Below, piece by piece: positions 29,130-37,839 of a DNA stretch of 64,000 nt. This DNA is from Phycisphaerae bacterium. GTDB taxonomy: Bacteria; Planctomycetota; Phycisphaerae; Sedimentisphaerales; Anaerobacaceae. The stretch covers positions 1 to 64,000 of the forward strand of contig JAUWIU010000002.1 in NCBI GenBank assembly GCA_030608075.1, given 5' to 3'. Every line of letters starts with the position of its first letter. The stretch's first letter is position 1. The notes under the pieces were generated by a model. It had not been told where the DNA came from. It did no database searches and was given only the letters and a program-made list of their open reading frames with translations. Position numbers and translations under genes: made by a program.

Positions 29130-29792
29130 ATGTACAGGCAGGAGAAGGAAGACAGATTTGGCAAGGCCCGGGAGCGGATGGTCAGTTTTGACCTGAGGGG
29201 GCGAGGTATTACCGACGCGGGGGTAGTGCAGGCAATGAGCGAGGTTCGGCGGGAAGAATTTGTTCCGAATGAGTATCGCTCGCAAGCCTACGCCGATGGG
29301 CCGCTGCCTATCGGGGCCGGGCAGACCATTTCTCAGCCGTATATCGTTGGGCTGATGACGCAGGAACTGAAGGTCAATCGCGATTGTGAGGTTCTGGAGA
29401 TTGGCACGGGCTGCGGGTATCAGACAGCAGTCCTGAGCCTGCTGGCAAAGAAGGTGTACACAATAGAGAGACTGGCCCAGTTATCGGAGTCGGCACAGGC
29501 AGTTTTGGGCAGATTAGGCTTTGAGAATGTAGAGTTTTTTATTGGTGACGGCAGTTGCGGCTGGCCGACGCAGAAGCTTTTTGACCGGATTATGGTAACC
29601 GCGGCGGTGCCGAGAATACCGGAGCCGCTAATAGGCCAGCTTGTTGAGGGGGGTCTGCTGGTCGCGCCTGTTGGCGGCTCGGGCGTACAGGAGCTTGTGC
29701 TTTGTGAAAAAATAGCGGGCAAAATCGCTGAAAGAGGATTCTGCGACGTTCGATTTGTCAAGCTGGTAGGGGAGCATGGGTTTCAGGAATAG
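29130..29792 (+). CDS. pcm: Protein-L-isoaspartate O-methyltransferase
   Basis: It methylates isoaspartyl residues in aged proteins, beginning their repair, with SAM as donor. The product is 220 residues, the usual size. Motifs are VRREEFVP, the family signature YADGPLPIGAGQTISQPYIV, and the SAM-binding motif VLEIGTGCGYQTAVL at about residues 87-101. A conserved RIMVTAAVPRIPE follows. It is a cytoplasmic enzyme. Downstream are a small membrane protein gene and recG in the same direction, within 23 bases and by overlap, so these are probably one transcript. Confidence 0.95.
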   Translation: MYRQEKEDRFGKARERMVSFDLRGRGITDAGVVQAMSEVRREEFVPNEYRSQAYADGPLPIGAGQTISQPYIVGLMTQELKVNRDCEVLEIGTGCGYQTAVLSLLAKKVYTIERLAQLSESAQAVLGRLGFENVEFFIGDGSCGWPTQKLFDRIMVTAAVPRIPEPLIGQLVEGGLLVAPVGGSGVQELVLCEKIAGKIAERGFCDVRFVKLVGEHGFQE

Positions 29793-29814
29793 AAAAAAAT
29801 AGCGCATAGGAGAG

Positions 29815-30069
29815 TTGAAACCCCACCGTAAATTGCTGGGGCAAATATTTGTTGACACGGAGCGGTTAGTTGTGGCTTGGAAAAGTGAATATGACCCTGT
29901 CTGGTTGATTCTTGCTCTTTTATTCCCCGCTATCATAGCAGTTTTTTCAGGAATTATAATCGGCATTTCGCTGAGTTGGTTAGCGATTTTTGCGTTCGTT
30001 TTGCTTGTTTGTGCGGTTTTGGTTTTTATATGGCGACGCAAAAAGGCTAAAGGTAAGAAAGAGCCATGA
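29815..30069 (+). CDS. Small two-span membrane protein, unknown function
   Basis: The product is about 84 residues. Two closely spaced hydrophobic segments (about 28-50 and 53-72) are followed by a basic tail, RRKKAKGKK, so it should be an inner-membrane hairpin. The start is uncertain. TTG at 29815 follows AGGAGA very closely, and no ATG is available in frame before the first membrane segment. Its stop overlaps the recG start codon as ATGA (30066-30069), the strongest sign that it is translated. No family recognised. Confidence 0.55.
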   Translation: MKPHRKLLGQIFVDTERLVVAWKSEYDPVWLILALLFPAIIAVFSGIIIGISLSWLAIFAFVLLVCAVLVFIWRRKKAKGKKEP

Positions 30070-32162
30070 CAACGGATAGAGAAAAATTTGGTAACAAGTT
30101 CAGTCTTTCGATGCCGGTGCGGTACTTGAAGGGCGTTGGGCCGGCGAGGGCGAAGGTCTTTGCGCAACTGGGGGTCGAGACGGTTGGCGACCTGTTAGAG
30201 TATTTTCCGCGTGACTGGGTGTTTGTGCCGGCTGCGGTGAAGATAAATCAGATGCGGCCTGAGAAAAATGTCACCATTGTCGGGCTGGTTGAGTCGACGG
30301 ACTACCGGAGCAATCGAAGGCCGGTGATATTCGAGGTGATGGTGGCCGATGATACGGGGGTGTGCAGGATTGTGTGGTTTCACGGGGGGTATCTTCGTGA
30401 CCAGCTAAAACCCGGGCAGGTGATAATGGCTTCGGGAAAGGCCTCGCTATACAAACATCATCTGCAATTGACCAACCCGAGATTTATGGTCGTCGACGAG
30501 GAAAGCTGCAATCCGGAAGAGTATTTTGGCGGCGGGGTGTACCCGGCCTGTGCGAAATTAGGCAGCAGGCAGATTAAGCGAATAATCAGGCCGGTGCTGG
30601 ATAATTTGGGTGAGCTTGTCAGCGAATTTTATGACGAAAGTTTTCTTAACAAGGCAGGTCTTATCAGGAGGAAAGATGCGTTCGGCTGGATACATCTGCC
30701 GCCCGACGAGGAGGGCTTAAGCAAGGCCAAACGGCGGCTGAAGTATGATGAGCTGTTTTTGATGCAGTTGGGCCTGGCGCTTAGGCGGTACAGAGTGAAA
30801 CATGACTCAAAAGCGGTTCACATCGGCTGCAGCGATAAAATCGACAGCCGAATCAGAAGGAGATTTCCGTTTTTGCTGACGGAAGACCAGAACAAGGTAA
30901 TCGCTGAAATTGTCGCCGATATGGGCAGGGCTGAGCCGATGAATCGGCTGCTGCAGGGTGACGTCGGTTCGGGCAAGACGGTTGTGGCGCTTTATGCGGC
31001 CTTATTGGCGGTCGCCAAGAAGAGGCAGGTTGCGATTATGGCGCCGACTGAGATTTTAGCGAGCCAGCATTTTATAAGTATCGAAAGATACCTGAAGAAC
31101 AGCCAGGTGAAAAGAGTTCTGCTGACCGGCGGGCTGACGGGCAGGAAACGAAAGGAGCTTATGGGCCAAATAAAGGCCGGCGAGTTCGATATAGTTGTGG
31201 GGACGGTGGCGCTATTGCAGGCAGATGTGGAGTTTGCCAGGCTGGGGCTGGTGATAATCGATGAGCAGCACAAGTTCGGCGTTGAACAGCGGGCTGAATT
31301 GCGAAAGCAGACTACGCCGCACTACCTTGTGATGACGGCGACGCCTATTCCGAGGACGTTGGCGATGACGGCATTCGGGGATTTGGATGTTTCCGTGATA
31401 AAGCATTCGCCGCCCGGCCGGGGCGCCGTCATTACGCGCTGGGTCGGCCCTCACAATCGACAGAAGGCATACGAGTTTATCCGCCAGCGCCTGAAGGCAA
31501 AGAAACAGGCGTATTTCGTGTATCCGCGGATTACAAACACCGATGATAGCGGTAACGTCAAGGCAGCGGCGGACGAAGAAAAAAGGCTCGGCGAAAGGGT
31601 TTTTCCGGAATTTCGTGTTGAGCTTCTGCATGGTCAGATGCCGTCGGCAAAAAAGCAGGGGATTATGGCGGAATTTCGCAGAGGCAGGATTGACGCGCTG
31701 GTTTCGACCGTGGTGGTAGAGGTCGGGCTGGACGTGCCGAACGCAACGATAATGGTTATAGAGGGGGCGGACAGATTCGGACTGGCACAGTTGCATCAAC
31801 TGCGAGGACGCATCGGAAGAGGAGAGGCCAGGTCGTATTGTTTACTGTTTGCGGATACCGAAAGCGAGACGGCAAAGAGCAGGCTCGAAATAATGACCAG
31901 GAGCAACGACGGTTTTGAGATTTCGGAGTATGACCTGCGTCTTCGCGGGCCGGGCGAATTGTTCAGCACGCGTCAGCACGGCCTGCCGGATTTGAAAATT
32001 GCCAATATTGTCGATGATTACGAGCTTTTGGTTATGGCGAGAAAAAATGCGTTTGAATTGGTCAGGCAGGACCCGATGCTGACGAAGCCCGAACACAAGA
32101 ACATTCGCGAGGCGCTGCTTGCAAAGTTCGGCGATTCGCTCGGCCTGGCGGACGTGGCCTGA
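30066..32162 (+). CDS. recG: ATP-dependent DNA helicase RecG
   Basis: It remodels stalled replication forks and Holliday junctions. The product is 698 residues. The N-terminal wedge domain has YLKGVGPARAKVFAQLG and the DLLEYFPRDW motif. The helicase domain has Walker A GDVGSGKTVVA (about residue 300), the DEQHKFGV box, and TATPIPRTLAMTAFGDLDVSVI. Motif VI reads HQLRGRIGRG. All are standard for RecG. It overlaps the preceding small gene by four bases. Nothing unusual in length or motifs. Confidence 0.96.
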   Translation: MTTDREKFGNKFSLSMPVRYLKGVGPARAKVFAQLGVETVGDLLEYFPRDWVFVPAAVKINQMRPEKNVTIVGLVESTDYRSNRRPVIFEVMVADDTGVCRIVWFHGGYLRDQLKPGQVIMASGKASLYKHHLQLTNPRFMVVDEESCNPEEYFGGGVYPACAKLGSRQIKRIIRPVLDNLGELVSEFYDESFLNKAGLIRRKDAFGWIHLPPDEEGLSKAKRRLKYDELFLMQLGLALRRYRVKHDSKAVHIGCSDKIDSRIRRRFPFLLTEDQNKVIAEIVADMGRAEPMNRLLQGDVGSGKTVVALYAALLAVAKKRQVAIMAPTEILASQHFISIERYLKNSQVKRVLLTGGLTGRKRKELMGQIKAGEFDIVVGTVALLQADVEFARLGLVIIDEQHKFGVEQRAELRKQTTPHYLVMTATPIPRTLAMTAFGDLDVSVIKHSPPGRGAVITRWVGPHNRQKAYEFIRQRLKAKKQAYFVYPRITNTDDSGNVKAAADEEKRLGERVFPEFRVELLHGQMPSAKKQGIMAEFRRGRIDALVSTVVVEVGLDVPNATIMVIEGADRFGLAQLHQLRGRIGRGEARSYCLLFADTESETAKSRLEIMTRSNDGFEISEYDLRLRGPGELFSTRQHGLPDLKIANIVDDYELLVMARKNAFELVRQDPMLTKPEHKNIREALLAKFGDSLGLADVA

Positions 32163-32303
32163 GAACGGCATTCGGAAGATAGCATATATGGCGGGCAGCA
32201 ATAATTTAAGCGCAGAACTGCGGTTACACTAAAGTCTGTAAATTTGCTGGAACTTCATCGGGAAAAAGTGTAAAACGCAGCAGGTGAATGACGACAACAA
32301 ATT

Positions 32304-34088
32304 ATGCAGATAAGTTATAAGAACAAGCGGCTGGAGAGGGTCTTAATCGGCGTGAGCGTCCTGGCGGCGGCGGTGGTGGCCGGCACTTTTGTTATGCTGT
32401 TTGGGTTCGATGAGCCGTTGGTGCCGGCGCCGATTTTATACGTGGTTCAGGCTGTGCTGCTTTTTGCTTTTATCGCCGAGAAAATAATCCGCTCGCTCAA
32501 CACGCTGTCGATAAAAGAGTACCTGCGGGGGTTCTGGTTTGAGATTCCGCTTCTGGCTGCACTTGGCGTGGCTGTCTTCGGAGCGGGCCGATGGTTTGCC
32601 ACAAGCGAGCCGGCGAGGATTCGGCACGCTGCGGTCGGAGTCTATTTGGTGCTTCAGGTAGTAACGAAGGTTTGCAGGACTGTGGTAAACCTGGTGGCCT
32701 CGGGCAGAAGTCCAACCAGGGCGCTTATTGGAAGTTTTCTGGTATTGATAATCAGCGGTGCCGGTCTGCTGATGCTGCCGAGGTCGGCGGCACGCGAAAA
32801 TATCGCTCTTGTGGACGCTTTGTTTACGGCCACCAGTGCCACCTGCGTTACCGGGCTTATCGTGAAGGATACCGGTGCGGATTTCAGTTTGATGGGGCAG
32901 GTGATTATTCTTTCCCTGATTCAGCTCGGCGGGCTGGGGATAGTTGTGTTCGGTGCGGTTTTTGCCCTGCTTCTGGGCCAGGCGCTTAGTCTGCGTGAAT
33001 CGGTTGCGATGCAGGATTTGCTGAGTGCGCGTACGCTCGGCCGAATAGGTAATATGATAGCTTTCATCTTTGTGGGGACATTATTGTTCGAGGCCCTGGG
33101 GGCGGTGAGTTTGTTCGGGATGTGGGATGATGCTGCGAGCTGGCAAGGCGACATGCGCCGGCAGTGGTTTTACAGCGTTTTTCATTCAATCAGCGCTTTT
33201 TGCAACGCAGGCTTCAGCCTGTTCAGCAGCAGCTTCGCAGGCTACAAGAAAAGCTGGGGGGTGTATGGGGTGGTCTGTCCGCTGATAATCTTAGGCGGAC
33301 TTGGTTTTGGCGTTCTTTACGATTTGTTCTATACGGCGACTGGCAGGGTCAGGCGATTTTTCAAAGTTCGGCTCAATAAAGAGGTGCGGCTGACGACGGA
33401 AGCACCAAAGCGACTACGGCTGCAGACGAAGATAGTTCTGAGCACAAGCGCCATCCTGATAGTCCTGGGTATGGTAGGGATTCTGCTTTTTGAACGGTTT
33501 GCAAGTCCTGATAGTTCCGCGGAGAAAGTGGGCGTTTTAGGGGCGCTGTTTCAATCGATTACTGCCAGAACGGCTGGGTTTAATACGCTGAGCGTCAAGG
33601 CTTTGTCGGCGTCGAGCAGGTTTGTTTTGATTTTGCTGATGTTTGTCGGCGGTTCACCAGGCTCGACGGCGGGCGGAATCAAGACGGTAACATTAGCTGT
33701 AGTGATAATGAGCGCCGTTGCTGCCCTTAGGAAACGAGAAGAGGTGGAGATGTTTAAGCGTTCGGTCCGCATAGTGGTTGTGGGCAGGGCGATTACGGTG
33801 ACGCTGCTTTTTGTTGCGGTCTTGTTTACTGCGACGCTGGCCCTTAGTATTACCGAAAATTCCAACGGCTTTACGATGTCGGACATTATGTTCGAGACGG
33901 GCTCGGCGCTGGGCACGGTGGGCCTGACGACCGGCATAACCGGCTCTTTGACAGCGGCGGGTAAAGTGATTATTATAGCGGTGATGCTTATCGGCAGATT
34001 AGGGCCGCTGACGCTCTTGGCGGCGCTGACGTTCAACTTGAAACCCGTTAAATTCAACTATCCGGACGAGGCCGTAATCGTCGGATAA
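32304..34088 (+). CDS. ktrB: Potassium uptake channel subunit (TrkH/KtrB family)
   Basis: Inner-membrane channel for potassium (or sodium-coupled potassium) uptake. The product is 594 residues with many membrane segments. The four selectivity-filter repeats are visible: SATCVTGL, SAFCNAGF, TARTAGFNT and SALGTVGLTTG, each with the conserved glycine. GGSPGSTAGGIKT follows the third filter. The N-terminal 140 residues form about four extra membrane segments before the core. The following gene encodes the RCK-domain gating subunit, so the two make one transporter. Assignment between TrkH and KtrB rests on the small single-RCK partner, which favours Ktr. Confidence 0.93.
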   Translation: MQISYKNKRLERVLIGVSVLAAAVVAGTFVMLFGFDEPLVPAPILYVVQAVLLFAFIAEKIIRSLNTLSIKEYLRGFWFEIPLLAALGVAVFGAGRWFATSEPARIRHAAVGVYLVLQVVTKVCRTVVNLVASGRSPTRALIGSFLVLIISGAGLLMLPRSAARENIALVDALFTATSATCVTGLIVKDTGADFSLMGQVIILSLIQLGGLGIVVFGAVFALLLGQALSLRESVAMQDLLSARTLGRIGNMIAFIFVGTLLFEALGAVSLFGMWDDAASWQGDMRRQWFYSVFHSISAFCNAGFSLFSSSFAGYKKSWGVYGVVCPLIILGGLGFGVLYDLFYTATGRVRRFFKVRLNKEVRLTTEAPKRLRLQTKIVLSTSAILIVLGMVGILLFERFASPDSSAEKVGVLGALFQSITARTAGFNTLSVKALSASSRFVLILLMFVGGSPGSTAGGIKTVTLAVVIMSAVAALRKREEVEMFKRSVRIVVVGRAITVTLLFVAVLFTATLALSITENSNGFTMSDIMFETGSALGTVGLTTGITGSLTAAGKVIIIAVMLIGRLGPLTLLAALTFNLKPVKFNYPDEAVIVG

Positions 34089-34146
34089 ATAGCAGCGTGC
34101 AGTAATACCGGATGGCCGATACGCCGAACGGCAGATTGGAGCTGAT

Positions 34147-34836
34147 ATGATAAAGCGATTTGCGGTAATAGGGCTGGGAAGGTTCGGTAAGAAATTAGCT
34201 ATCGCACTGGCGATGAGCGGAGCGGAGGTTATCGCCATTGATAAAGAAAGAGCGGTGATAGACGATATTCGCGACCAGGTCAGCCACGTGGTTCGGCTGG
34301 ACAGCACGGACGAAGAGGCATTGAAGGCTCAGGGCGTGGACAAGGTGGGCGTGGCCATTGTCGGGATAGGGCAGAAGGGCAAGGGTTTTGAGTCGGCGAT
34401 ACTGACTGTGGTGAATCTTCGGCAGATGGGGGTCAAGCAGATATACGCCAGGGCGGAGAATCTTATTGCCGGCGAGGTTTTTTCCAAGGTAGGGGCGACG
34501 GAGGTTATCTATCCGGAGATTGAGTCGGCTCAACGCTGGGCGTATAAGCTTATCGCACCGCAGATAGGCGAGAAGATAGATTTTGCGCCGGGTTACAGTC
34601 TGGCTCGGGTAAAGTCGCCGGCCAGTTTCGACGGGAAGACAGTTATGGATTTGCAGCTTCGACAGAAATACAGCGTGAACCTTGTGGCAATCAAGCGGGG
34701 CGAACACAGCAAAGCAAAGAAACAAGACAAGGGCGAGATTATCAATGTCCCTATGCCGAACACGATTATTTATCAGGATGATATTCTGATGGTGGCCGGC
34801 TCGGACGCCGACCTGGCAAAGCTGCCGCAAGAGTGA
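34147..34836 (+). CDS. ktrA: Potassium channel gating subunit (RCK/TrkA-N), KtrA-like
   Basis: Cytoplasmic ring-forming subunit that opens the KtrB channel in response to nucleotides. The product is 229 residues. An N-terminal Rossmann RCK domain has FAVIGLGRFGKKLA at the start and DKERAVIDDI, the acidic end of the second strand. A TrkA-C domain ends with GSDADLAKLPQE. The single RCK plus single TrkA-C layout is that of KtrA rather than the duplicated TrkA. It starts 58 bases after ktrB. Confidence 0.94.
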   Translation: MIKRFAVIGLGRFGKKLAIALAMSGAEVIAIDKERAVIDDIRDQVSHVVRLDSTDEEALKAQGVDKVGVAIVGIGQKGKGFESAILTVVNLRQMGVKQIYARAENLIAGEVFSKVGATEVIYPEIESAQRWAYKLIAPQIGEKIDFAPGYSLARVKSPASFDGKTVMDLQLRQKYSVNLVAIKRGEHSKAKKQDKGEIINVPMPNTIIYQDDILMVAGSDADLAKLPQE

Positions 34837-34872
34837 CCAATGACGCCGCAGTGAAATTGCTGAGTAAGAAAA

Positions 34873-35232
34873 ATGAGAGAATTGACTGAAGAGTTACTCG
34901 ACCAAATCAAGGCACGTATCGTTAAGGCCATTGAGCCTGATATGATTTATCTTTTCGGTTCTTATGCTATGGGCCAGGCCGATGAGGACAGCGACCTCGA
35001 CCTGCTTGTGGTCGTTGCTGATACTGAAGAATCACCCCGTGAAATCGCACTGCGAGGCAGAGCCGGTCTTCGAGGTCTAATGTTCCCGGTTGACATCATA
35101 GTCTGCACTCAATCTGAGCTGACGAAATGGGCTGATGTAAAGTGCACGCTGATTTATACCGTAACTCGCAAAGGAAGGCTGATATATGAGTCCCAAGATG
35201 GAACTGGTAAGAGAATGGCTCACGCTGGCTGA
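34873..35232 (+). CDS. MNT-type minimal nucleotidyltransferase
   Basis: The product is 119 residues with the nucleotidyltransferase signature LFGSYAMGQADEDSDLDLLVV, whose two aspartates bind catalytic metals; a third candidate aspartate lies in VDIIV. Such proteins pair with HEPN-domain partners, and some MntA enzymes AMPylate and neutralise a HEPN toxin. Here the HEPN gene overlaps this one by 47 bases, in the next frame. The C-terminal 15 residues (about ESQDGTGKRMAHAG) are encoded in the overlap and look unconserved. It lies 36 bases after ktrA, in the same direction. Confidence 0.9.
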   Translation: MRELTEELLDQIKARIVKAIEPDMIYLFGSYAMGQADEDSDLDLLVVVADTEESPREIALRGRAGLRGLMFPVDIIVCTQSELTKWADVKCTLIYTVTRKGRLIYESQDGTGKRMAHAG

Positions 35233-35599
35233 CGACGATTTGCGACTGGCCGAGCTTGCTATGAAAGACTCCGAACCCGTTTGCTGGGGAGCGGCATTTC
35301 ATTGCCAGCAGGCAGCGGAGAAATCGCTCAAGGCATTTCTGGCTTACCACGAATTTCATGTTGAAAAAACCCACGATATCGAGTTTCTTCTTGGGCTTTG
35401 CAGGGAAATCCTGCCGGAAATCGAACGGTTCATTGAAAAGGGCAGCGTGTTAACAGGCTATGCCGTGGATTCTCGCTATCCTGTACCTCGTGTTGAGGTT
35501 ACAGAGCAGCAGTCCAAAGAGGCAATCCAAGCAGCCCGTAGCATCTATGAATTCATATTAAAATCATTGCCGGACTTGACAAAACCTCCGCAGGAGTAA
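35186..35599 (+). CDS. HEPN-domain protein, partner of the MNT gene
   Basis: The product is 137 residues, nearly all helical. The pattern REWLTLADDDLRLAELAM near the start, CQQAAEKSLKAFLAYH in the middle and DSRYPVPR near the end matches the HEPN family found beside MNT nucleotidyltransferases. The RX4-6H motif of ribonuclease HEPN toxins is not visible, so it may not be an active RNase, or may act through other residues. It has its own ribosome site, AAGGAAGG, inside the MNT gene. Possible roles are toxin-antitoxin or nucleotide binding. Confidence 0.88.
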   Translation: MSPKMELVREWLTLADDDLRLAELAMKDSEPVCWGAAFHCQQAAEKSLKAFLAYHEFHVEKTHDIEFLLGLCREILPEIERFIEKGSVLTGYAVDSRYPVPRVEVTEQQSKEAIQAARSIYEFILKSLPDLTKPPQE

Positions 35600-35765
35600 A
35601 TAGCGTATAGCAGGTAGTAAATCAACTGCAGGAATGAAGCAAAAGCATAAGATGAAAATTGAAGATATATTCACCAATTTACCTCAATTAGCATGACGGC
35701 AAACCTTTGGATATGAAGATGCATTCTATCATAAGGGAAGATTGGTCTATTAGCTAAGAGACTGT

Positions 35766-36776
35766 TTATTCTTTTCGGTATTTTCGCAGGATATCGAGCA
35801 GGTTCTGCATATCTTCGGGGATGGGGGCCTCGAATGTTACCATTTTGCCGGTGGTCGGGTGTTTGAACCCGAGCGTTGAGGCGTGCAGGGCGGAGCGGTT
35901 TATGACCGGCTCCTGGACGGCCGGCTCGGAATCGGCCAATTGCCAGGGATAGATAAATTTACCGCCGTACATATCATCCGCAACGACCGGGTGCTTAATG
36001 TAGGAAAGATGCACTCGTATTTGGTGTGTTCGGCCGGTTTTTGGTGTCAGCCGCAGCAGGGAGAAGCCGCGAAAACTCTCAAGCACCTCGTAGAAAGTGA
36101 CGGCCTCTTTGCCGATATCGGGGCGGATGGCATATTTTTCTCTTCTTCTCGGATGGATTCCAAGGGGTGCGTTTATTCGGTCGGCTGTCAGTTCCGGCGT
36201 GCCGTGCACAACGGCGAGGTAAGTTTTTTTCGTCTGGCGTGTCTCAAACTGTTTGGCGATTTTCCACTGTGCGGTGTCGTTTTTGGCTGCGACCATAACG
36301 CCGGTAGTGTTCTTGTCGAGCCGATGTACGATGCCGGGCCGAAATTCACCCAGGCCGCTCGACAGCTTGTCCGAGTAAAAGGCAAGGGCATTTACGAGAG
36401 TTCCGTTTATGTTGCCGCGAGCAGGGTGGACAATCATATTAGCCTGTTTGTTGAGCACGATTATGTCATCGTCCTCGAAGATGATATCGAGCGGGATGTC
36501 TTCGGGCTTAATATCTTTGCCTGGAATCTCGGGCAGGGTCAACTCGATTTTATCGCCGGGTTTTAGGTTGAAGCTGGGCTTGACGATTTTGCCGTTGACC
36601 TTAACGGCTCCGGCCTTGATTATATTCTGGAGCATTACGCGGCTGTGGTTACTGAACCGGCTGTGGAGGTATTTGTCGATTCGGCGCTGTTTAATTGAGC
36701 TTCCCACGTGAAGGGTAATCGGCTGGTCGGTTTGCTCGTCAACAGGCAGTCGGTTTTGGTTTCTGTTCTGCTCCAT
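35766..36776 (-). CDS. rluD: RluA-family 23S rRNA pseudouridine synthase (RluD-like)
   Basis: It turns uridines of large-subunit rRNA into pseudouridine. The product is 336 residues. An S4 RNA-binding domain (about residues 33-75, with KAGAVKVNGKIVKPSFNL) precedes the catalytic domain. The key motif HRLDKNTTG (about residue 148) contains the catalytic aspartate, and KTGRTHQIRVHL is the second family block. The S4 domain plus RluA core is the RluD arrangement; RluC is an alternative. It is 13 bases downstream of the next gene's stop on the same strand, so the two are probably co-transcribed. Confidence 0.92.
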   Translation of the reverse strand: MEQNRNQNRLPVDEQTDQPITLHVGSSIKQRRIDKYLHSRFSNHSRVMLQNIIKAGAVKVNGKIVKPSFNLKPGDKIELTLPEIPGKDIKPEDIPLDIIFEDDDIIVLNKQANMIVHPARGNINGTLVNALAFYSDKLSSGLGEFRPGIVHRLDKNTTGVMVAAKNDTAQWKIAKQFETRQTKKTYLAVVHGTPELTADRINAPLGIHPRRREKYAIRPDIGKEAVTFYEVLESFRGFSLLRLTPKTGRTHQIRVHLSYIKHPVVADDMYGGKFIYPWQLADSEPAVQEPVINRSALHASTLGFKHPTTGKMVTFEAPIPEDMQNLLDILRKYRKE

Positions 36777-36789
36777 AGGAAGCCGGAGA

Positions 36790-37698
36790 TTACCGGTCCG
36801 GCAGCGAATTCGGATGGGCGGCTACGTTACTCGGCGTGGTGGATGGTGTATTGCTGTCAAGAGGAGTTAGCCGGGCCTGCGGTTTTGCTAATTCCACAAG
36901 GGCTGTGTTGGCCTCGGGCGGTTTTAGGCGAACCTGCGGCTGGGTCGCTGCCGGCGCCGGCGCGTTGGTGTCGGCCGGCTTAACCAGGGGCTGTGTTGCT
37001 TTGGGGGCCGGTGGTTTCGGCGGAGGGGTAAAGAAAACCACCTCTTGTTTGTAGTCGGCCATTGTTTCGAGGCGTCGCTTTGCCTGGACTGCGGCTGTGG
37101 TGCCGTCAAGTGAGGAATCTTCAGTGATTTGGCGGTATATTTTTTCGGCCTGGTCAAAATTTCTGAGTTCTTCTTCGCACAGTCCGAGGCCGAACTTCGC
37201 AACGGCCTTTAGAGACGGGCCTATCCCGGCTTTTTGCAGCGCCTCGGTGTAACTTTCTTTGGCTTTTTGTATCTGGGTGGCCGTCTCCTGCGGGGAAACG
37301 ACCTCCGGGCGGTAGTGCAGCTCCATCCGTATTGCCTGGGCGCTTTTAATCAGTGCCAGCGCGGCCACTTGGTCATTTTTTGCGTTGCCGGCGGCAAGCT
37401 GGAGATTTTGGGAAAGCGGCAGCAGATTAAACGAGGTATCAAAGCCCTGGGCCTGGCTCTGGATGATTTGGCTCGGGCTCTGTGCCATCTCAGAGATAAG
37501 ATTTGTAAGCTCGACTTGTTTGCGTGTGGCCTCGGCATCCCTGACACGCCAGTAATACAGAGCCACTGCCACAACCAGCACAGCAATTATAGAGACATAG
37601 ACAATCGTTCTGGCATTTTCCCTGACCCATTCGGGCAGGTTTGCGAGCCACTCGGCCAATTCGTTGGTTTTTAATTCGTGGCGATGTTGAGATTTCAT
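36790..37698 (-). CDS. Membrane-anchored TPR-like protein with proline-rich tail
   Basis: The product is 302 residues. A cytoplasmic start of about 30 residues is followed by one membrane span (IVYVSIIAVLVVAVALYYW, about 32-50). A helical region of about 140 residues follows, where GPSLKAVAKFGLGLCEEELRN looks like tetratricopeptide helices. The last 80 residues are a Pro/Thr/Ala-rich disordered tail with PPPKPPAPKATQ. The layout resembles YfgM-type ancillary proteins of the Sec translocon, but similarity is structural only. It is read together with rluD and diverges from the S55 peptidase gene. Confidence 0.75.
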   Translation of the reverse strand: MKSQHRHELKTNELAEWLANLPEWVRENARTIVYVSIIAVLVVAVALYYWRVRDAEATRKQVELTNLISEMAQSPSQIIQSQAQGFDTSFNLLPLSQNLQLAAGNAKNDQVAALALIKSAQAIRMELHYRPEVVSPQETATQIQKAKESYTEALQKAGIGPSLKAVAKFGLGLCEEELRNFDQAEKIYRQITEDSSLDGTTAAVQAKRRLETMADYKQEVVFFTPPPKPPAPKATQPLVKPADTNAPAPAATQPQVRLKPPEANTALVELAKPQARLTPLDSNTPSTTPSNVAAHPNSLPDR

Positions 37699-37839
37699 TT
37701 ATTATCTCCGTTCGCATCGTATTGCATATATCAAACAGCAACTCAGATTAGGATTGTAACAAAAACCGTTTTAGCTTGCAATGGTGTTTTGATATGGCTA
37801 AAATTCCGGAAACTATCAGTTTGTTTGATGAGGTTATAG

